Part shown: positions 60,241-64,000 of the stretch, piece by piece
How positions within the stretch are numbered: the first letter of the stretch is position 1
How the letters are laid out: each line of letters opens with the position of its first letter
Position numbers and translations under genes: made by a program
Notes under the pieces: generated by a model
Databases searched by the model: none
Seen by the model: the letters and a program-made list of their open reading frames with translations, nothing else
Told to the model about the DNA's origin: nothing
Source of the DNA: Streptomyces sp. 549
Lineage (GTDB): Bacteria > Actinomycetota > Actinomycetes > Streptomycetales > Streptomycetaceae
Direction of reading: 5' to 3'
NCBI RefSeq assembly: GCF_030124175.1
Contig: NZ_JASKMT010000006.1
Span: 62,001-126,000 of the forward strand
Length of the DNA stretch: 64,000 bases

Positions 60241-61188
60241 ATGCGCAGGCCCATGTCCGGCACCGCCGGAGCACCCCAGGGAGAAGGCCGCGAGGACCTC
60301 CTCGACGAGCACGCCTCGGCGCTCCCCCGTGCCCGCGCCGCCCGGCTGCTGCTGGCCCACCGGCACGGCAACCAGGTCGCCTTCGACGGCGCACTGGACG
60401 GGCTGTTCTGCGACGAACCCACCCGGGACCTGGTCGCCGCCCTGTGCTGGATCGCCGGCGAGGGCGTGCGGCAGTGCCACCGCACCGACGAGGCCGCCGA
60501 CCGCGAACTGCACCGCCTGGCGAGCCTGGCCGCCTACGGCGAGCGCTGGACCGAGACGCACGAGGAGGCCGCGCCGGACGTCGCGGACCTGCTGACGGCC
60601 GTGACGCAGGACGACGTGGAGCGGGTGCGCGCGCTGCTGCGGGCCACCCCGGACACCACCTACCTGCTGGGCGGCCTGGTGCAGGCGTTCGCACTGCTGC
60701 TGCCGGCGGTGCCACGCCCGTACCTGCGGCGCGTACTCACCGAGCTGCGCACCACCCGGCCGCCCGCCCAGCCCCCCGACTCCGCCGGGCCCGAGCCGGA
60801 CGGGGCCCAGCCGCCGGAAGCCGACCCGCCCGCTGCGGACCCGTTCGACGCCGTCCCGTTCGACGCCGTCCCGTCCGAGGAGGCCCCGTTCGAGGAGGCC
60901 CCGCCCGAGGACGCGCGCGAGGGCAGTGGGCACCCGGCACCCGTGAGCCCGCCCGAACCGCTCGCACCCGCCGCTCCCACCGCACCTGCCGCACCTGCCG
61001 CGCCTTTCTTCTTCGACGGCCCCGACGACCCGACCGGCCCCGAGGACCCGACCGGAGCCGCCGGGGCTCCGCCGCCGCCCGGGGCTCCGCCGCGCCCGGA
61101 GCAGCCACCGCGCCCGGAGCAGCCACCGCGGCCGGTGGACGGGTGGCCCCCTGGCGGGTGGTCCGGGGCACCCCCCGGCATCGGGTAA
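60241..61188 (+). CDS. Hypothetical protein with Pro-rich repetitive C-terminus
   Basis: The 315-residue protein has a helical N-terminal domain (about residues 15-165; LLDEHASALPRARAARLLLAHRHGNQVAFDGALDGLFC...ATPDTTYLLGGLVQAFALLLPAVPRPYLRRVLTELR). A Pro/Glu/Ala-rich tail follows with DNA-level tandem repeats (PFDAV units near 60841 and PPRPEQ units near 61095). The folded part is conserved-looking but unrecognised. The ATG at 60241 is followed by a second in-frame ATG at 60253. It ends 30 bp before a tRNA-Lys gene. Confidence 0.7.
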   Translation: MRRPMSGTAGAPQGEGREDLLDEHASALPRARAARLLLAHRHGNQVAFDGALDGLFCDEPTRDLVAALCWIAGEGVRQCHRTDEAADRELHRLASLAAYGERWTETHEEAAPDVADLLTAVTQDDVERVRALLRATPDTTYLLGGLVQAFALLLPAVPRPYLRRVLTELRTTRPPAQPPDSAGPEPDGAQPPEADPPAADPFDAVPFDAVPSEEAPFEEAPPEDAREGSGHPAPVSPPEPLAPAAPTAPAAPAAPFFFDGPDDPTGPEDPTGAAGAPPPPGAPPRPEQPPRPEQPPRPVDGWPPGGWSGAPPGIG

Positions 61189-61217
61189 GCTTTTTCTGCC
61201 GGTCACGACCGGCGCCC

Positions 61218-61291
61218 GCGCCGCTAGCTCAGTTGGTTAGAGCAGCTGACTCTTAATCAGCGGGTCCGGGGTTCGAGTCCCTGGCGGCGCA
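61218..61291 (+). tRNA. tRNA-Lys (CTT), copy 3
   Basis: This copy is identical in all 74 bases to copies 1 and 2. It is followed by an unrelated, stronger terminator and by decayed genes, so this copy is the best candidate for a past integration site. Confidence 0.97.
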
Positions 61292-61663
61292 CCGCAGCAC
61301 AACGGCTGAGGCCCCTCCCTTCGCGGGAGGGGCCTCAGCCGTTCGGTGTGTCACCTGCCGTCGGACAGCTCCGCCGCGAGCTGCCGCACATCCGGCGCTC
61401 CGCCGGGCCGAGCGGCTGTCCGGGGCGCAGCCGCCCGGGGCGGCCTGGCAGCGTGCCGAGGCCCTCGGCCGCCGGCGGCAGCGGCGGCACGCACACCCAC
61501 CGCAGGCCCGCCGGTGTCCTTGGGCACCGCGCCGGGCCAGCCGCCTTCGATGAACCCCACTCCGAAGGCGGCGCTTCCGCCGCCCGGATGGCATCCCGGT
61601 CGACCGGCGCTTGAGCCGCGCTCCGGTGAGGCTCGACTCCCACAGGGGAGCATTCAGGGGGGT
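61292..61663. other. Gene-free interval after tRNA-Lys copy 3
   Basis: This 372-bp interval holds the tRNA terminator and then GC-rich sequence in which I see no supported gene, repeat or site. Short open frames on both strands lack ribosome sites and family resemblance. Confidence 0.5.
61301..61343 (+). terminator. Terminator after tRNA-Lys copy 3
   Basis: AACGGCTGAGGCCCCTCCC pairs perfectly with GGGAGGGGCCTCAGCCGTT (19 bp, 5-base loop). It is unrelated to the hairpins after the other two tRNA-Lys genes. Confidence 0.88.
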
Positions 61664-62397
61664 ATGTCCGACCTGGACGACCTGGCGGACCGTCTGGCCA
61701 GGACCCGGTGGACCGGTGAGCTGCCCGGTGTGGGCGACGCCTACGGCGTGCCGCTGGACCGGGTGCGCGACCTCACCGCCTACTGGCGGGACGGCTTCGT
61801 CTGGCGGCACTGGGAGGCGCGGCTCAACGCCCACCCGCAGTTCACCACCACGATCGACGGTTGGAACATCCACTTCCTGCACGTGCGTTCCGCCGAGCCG
61901 GACGCGATGCCGCTGGTCCTCACCCACGGCTGGCCGATGTCGGTAGTGGAGTTCCTCGACGTGATCGGCCCGCTCACCGACCCGGCAGCGCACGGCGGCG
62001 ACCCGGCCGACGCCTTCCACCTGGTGATCCCGTCGCTGGGCGAAGCTGATGCCGGCTCGGCCACACCCGCTACGGCGCGCACGGCGTGGACTGGGGATCG
62101 TTCCTGACCGGCGTGCTCGGCGAGACCGTGCCGGAGGGGCTGATCGGACTGCACCTGACCATGCCGTTCGCCGGCCCGCCCGCCGAGCAGGTCGCGCTCG
62201 ACGAACGCGACCTGGCGGGGCTGGCCGCGCTGAACGAGTTCCCCGAGGACGCCCGCAGGCCCCGCGCCTGGTGCGAGCAGCGGTTCACCGACCTGCGCCG
62301 GTGGACCGACCACGAGCACGGCGGCCACTTCCCCGCCCTGAAGCAGCCCGAAGTGCTGGTGTCCGAGCTGCGCTCGTTCTTCGCCGACCTGCGCTGA
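61664..62397 (+). pseudogene. Epoxide hydrolase remnant with frameshift and internal deletions
   Basis: From the ATG at 61664 the frame encodes the epoxide-hydrolase N-terminal domain ([38 protein letters not shown]) and the oxyanion-hole motif [19 protein letters not shown]. It then loses homology after VIPSL and stops at 62107. A second frame resumes at [15 protein letters not shown] (the nucleophile-Asp region) and runs through LIGLHLTMPFAGPP to HGGHFPALKQPEVLVSELRSFF at the C-terminus. At least two internal segments (around residue 130 and most of the cap domain) are missing, and a frameshift separates the parts. Confidence 0.85.
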
Positions 62398-62497
62398 GCC
62401 GTTCGGCGCCAACGCCCGGCGCGTTGTGACCGGGCCGCCGCCACGACCGCCCGCCCAACCACCGTGCCCCGCCGCCGTTCCGCCCGTTGGAGGTTCA

Positions 62498-63203
62498 GTG
62501 ACCACCGCCGAGGACGTCCGCGTCCACCCGTTCCCCGGTTCCAGCCGCCGCGGCCTGTCGCCCGGTCTTCGCCGAACAGGGCTTCTCCGCCGAGCGCGAC
62601 GTGCTGTCCGCACTCACCACCGCCCGGGCGGGCGAGGACCGCCTCGACCCGGGCGAGCTGATCGGCCTCGGCTACACCCTGCTGGGCACCGGCTACGACC
62701 CCACCGCGGGCCAGATCGGCAACGTCGCACTGACCCTGCTCACCAACCACCCCGCCCTGTGGCACCGCCTCGGCACGCACCCCGGCGAGGTCCCACAGGC
62801 CGTGAGGGAGCCGCTGCGGGTGGTCAACCTCAACGCCGACGACACCTCCGGACTGCCGCGCATCGCCACCGAGGACGTCACGGTCGCGGGAGTGCGCATA
62901 CCGGCCGGGGACGCGGTGTTCCTCTCCTTCGCCTCCGCCAACCGCGACGAGGCCGTCTTCGACGCGCCCGAGCAGGCCGACTTCCACCGCTCCCCCGAAC
63001 CGCACCTGGCGTTCGGCCACGGCATCCACCGCTACCTGGACGCCGGGCTGGCACGGCTGGAACTGGCCGTGGTACTGGAGGAGTTGACCAACCGATTCCC
63101 GCACACGCAGCTAGCCGTACCGGAACACGAGCTGCGCCGGCGGGCCGGCGACGTCAACCACAACCTGCTCGCTCTGCCCGTCCACCTGCGAAGGACCACC
63201 TGA
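62498..63203 (+). pseudogene. Cytochrome P450 remnant lacking the heme-ligand cysteine
   Basis: A GTG with GGAGG upstream encodes TTAEDVRVHPFPGSS, a typical P450 N-terminus. The reading frame then shifts and most of the N-terminal half is deleted. The remaining frame has an I-helix (LGYTLLGTGYDPTAGQIGN), the K-helix ExxR (EPLRVV) and ITVAGVRIPAGDAVFLSFASANRDEAVF-type blocks. The heme loop reads FGHGIHRYLDAGLARLEL, with Tyr (TAC, 63033-63035) in place of the essential Cys and Asp in place of Gly two residues later. It cannot bind heme as a thiolate. Confidence 0.88.
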
Positions 63204-63205
63204 TC

Positions 63206-64000
63206 GTGAACCACTCGTCCCCCACCGTGCCGCAGGGCGGCGTCCTGAACCAACGCGCGCTCAACCGGGCGCTGTTGGAACGCCAGTTGCTGCTCAACCG
63301 GTCCGAGATGTCCGCCTCGGACGCCGTCGCCCACTTGGTCGGCATGCAGGCCCAGGCGCCCGCACCCCCCTACACCGGCCTGTGGACACGGCTGGAAGGC
63401 TTCCGGCCCGAGGACCTGTCCGAGCTGATCAGCAACCGGCAGGCCGTCCGGCTGGTGATGATGCGCGGCACGCTGCACCTGGTCACCGCCGAGGACTGCC
63501 TGCGCCTGCGTCCCGTCCTGCAGAGCGCCCTGGAACGCTCGCTGACCAGCACCTTCGGCAAGAAGCTCACCGGTCTGGACGTCCACGAGGTGGCTGCCGC
63601 CGGACGGCAACTCGTCGAGAGCGAACCGCTCACCCTCGGCGGCATCGGCACCCGCCTCGCCGAACGCTGGCCCGACCACGACGAGTTCGCCATGGCCAAC
63701 GCCGTCCGTGCCCTGGTCCCCCTCGTCCAGACTCCGCCGCGCGGGCTGTGGGGCGGCGTCGGCCAGGCCGTGCACACCAGCGCCGAAGCCTGGCTCGGCC
63801 GACCGCTGGAAGCGGACACCGAGCCCGACGACCTGGTGCTGCGCTACCTCGCGGCCTTCGGCCCGGCCACCGTCAAGGACATGCAGGCCTGGTCAGGCAT
63901 GACCCGCCTCGCCGCCTGCGTGAAACGTCTGCGCCCCGAGCTGCGCGTCTACCGGGACAGCAACGGCAACGAACTCTTCGACGTCCCCGACGGCCCGCTG
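63206..64000 (+). CDS. Winged-helix DNA-binding domain protein (HTH_42/AlkX-like), cut by the right edge
   Basis: The visible 265 residues from a GTG at 63206 include LNQRALNRALLERQLLLNRSEMSASDAVAHLVGMQAQAPAPPYTGLWTRLEGFRPEDLSELI and LVMMRGTLHLVTAEDCLRLRP. This is the pattern of the winged-helix DNA-binding family PF06224, related to AlkZ/YcaQ interstrand-crosslink glycosylases. Many Streptomyces members lie in biosynthetic loci as self-resistance factors; that role here is inference. The frame is open to the window edge. It follows the dead P450 by 2 bases. Confidence 0.87.
   Translation, partial: MNHSSPTVPQGGVLNQRALNRALLERQLLLNRSEMSASDAVAHLVGMQAQAPAPPYTGLWTRLEGFRPEDLSELISNRQAVRLVMMRGTLHLVTAEDCLRLRPVLQSALERSLTSTFGKKLTGLDVHEVAAAGRQLVESEPLTLGGIGTRLAERWPDHDEFAMANAVRALVPLVQTPPRGLWGGVGQAVHTSAEAWLGRPLEADTEPDDLVLRYLAAFGPATVKDMQAWSGMTRLAACVKRLRPELRVYRDSNGNELFDVPDGPL

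Noticed and set aside
62601-63203. Annotating the second frame as a short functional P450
   Set aside because: The heme-ligand Cys is Tyr, and the N-terminal half is deleted and out of frame.

Overview
The window is chromosomal DNA of a Streptomyces-like actinomycete. The evidence is very high GC, strong codon bias, GTG and TTG starts, rare TTA codons confined to regulatory-type genes, and hallmark genes: adpA with a TTA codon in its interdomain linker, orn, a CebR/CebEFG/BglC cellobiose locus with perfect CebR boxes, a GGDEF-EAL gene with a perfect BldD box, and a chitin-active LPMO with DasR-type sites. From memory, much of the content matches the Streptomyces coelicolor SCO2775-SCO2833 neighbourhood, with local rearrangement. 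No database was searched.

Region 1 (1-10.7 kb) is the right-hand end of a prophage or phage-like integrative element that runs off the left edge. A tyrosine integrase lies beside the 3' end of tRNA-His. A divergent repressor switch sits in an operator-rich gap. A long leftward early operon of overlapping genes encodes an ERF annealing protein, a YqaJ exonuclease, a DnaQ-like exonuclease, a Gp37/Gp68 (DUF5131) protein and many tiny membrane or zinc-ribbon proteins.

Region 2 (10.7-24.8 kb) is core chromosome. It holds tRNA-His, orn-adpA with an 890-bp hairpin-rich adpA upstream region, a universal stress protein, glmS, a DUF4429-SHOCT protein, and a leucine/isovalerate catabolic operon (methylcrotonyl-CoA carboxylase beta and alpha, HMG-CoA lyase, acyl-CoA dehydrogenase). 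A TetR regulator is divergent from that operon across two matching 18-bp inverted repeats.

Region 3 (24.7-39.1 kb) has an M23 peptidase with a structured-looking leader, a zinc-ribbon membrane protein, the cellobiose locus, a two-component system, a spermidine-synthase-like methyltransferase-fold protein, an NsdA-like TPR regulator and a phosphoglycerate-mutase-family protein.

Region 4 (39.2-44.6 kb) contains a tightly coupled three-gene operon: a RecB/Cas4-like nuclease with four iron-sulfur-type cysteines, a protein of unknown function, and an SF1 helicase. It resembles a split Dna2/SMUBP2-type machine and is the strongest candidate for an undescribed system. A TTA-containing gene follows, and its stop codon lies inside a tRNA-Lys gene.

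Region 5 (44.6-61.3 kb) contains three identical tRNA-Lys(CTT) genes in +, -, + orientation. Around them are a secreted M6 protease, a CdgA-like c-di-GMP protein, and a catabolic locus: two paralogous Asp/Glu-racemase-family proteins (one missing a catalytic cysteine), a D-2-hydroxyacid dehydrogenase, an amidase, a DUF3830 protein, an IclR regulator and an Ehu-type polar amino acid/ectoine ABC transporter. A small kinase and the LPMO follow. Region 6 (61.3-64 kb) is decaying: an epoxide hydrolase and a cytochrome P450 are both broken, followed by a winged-helix protein cut by the window edge.
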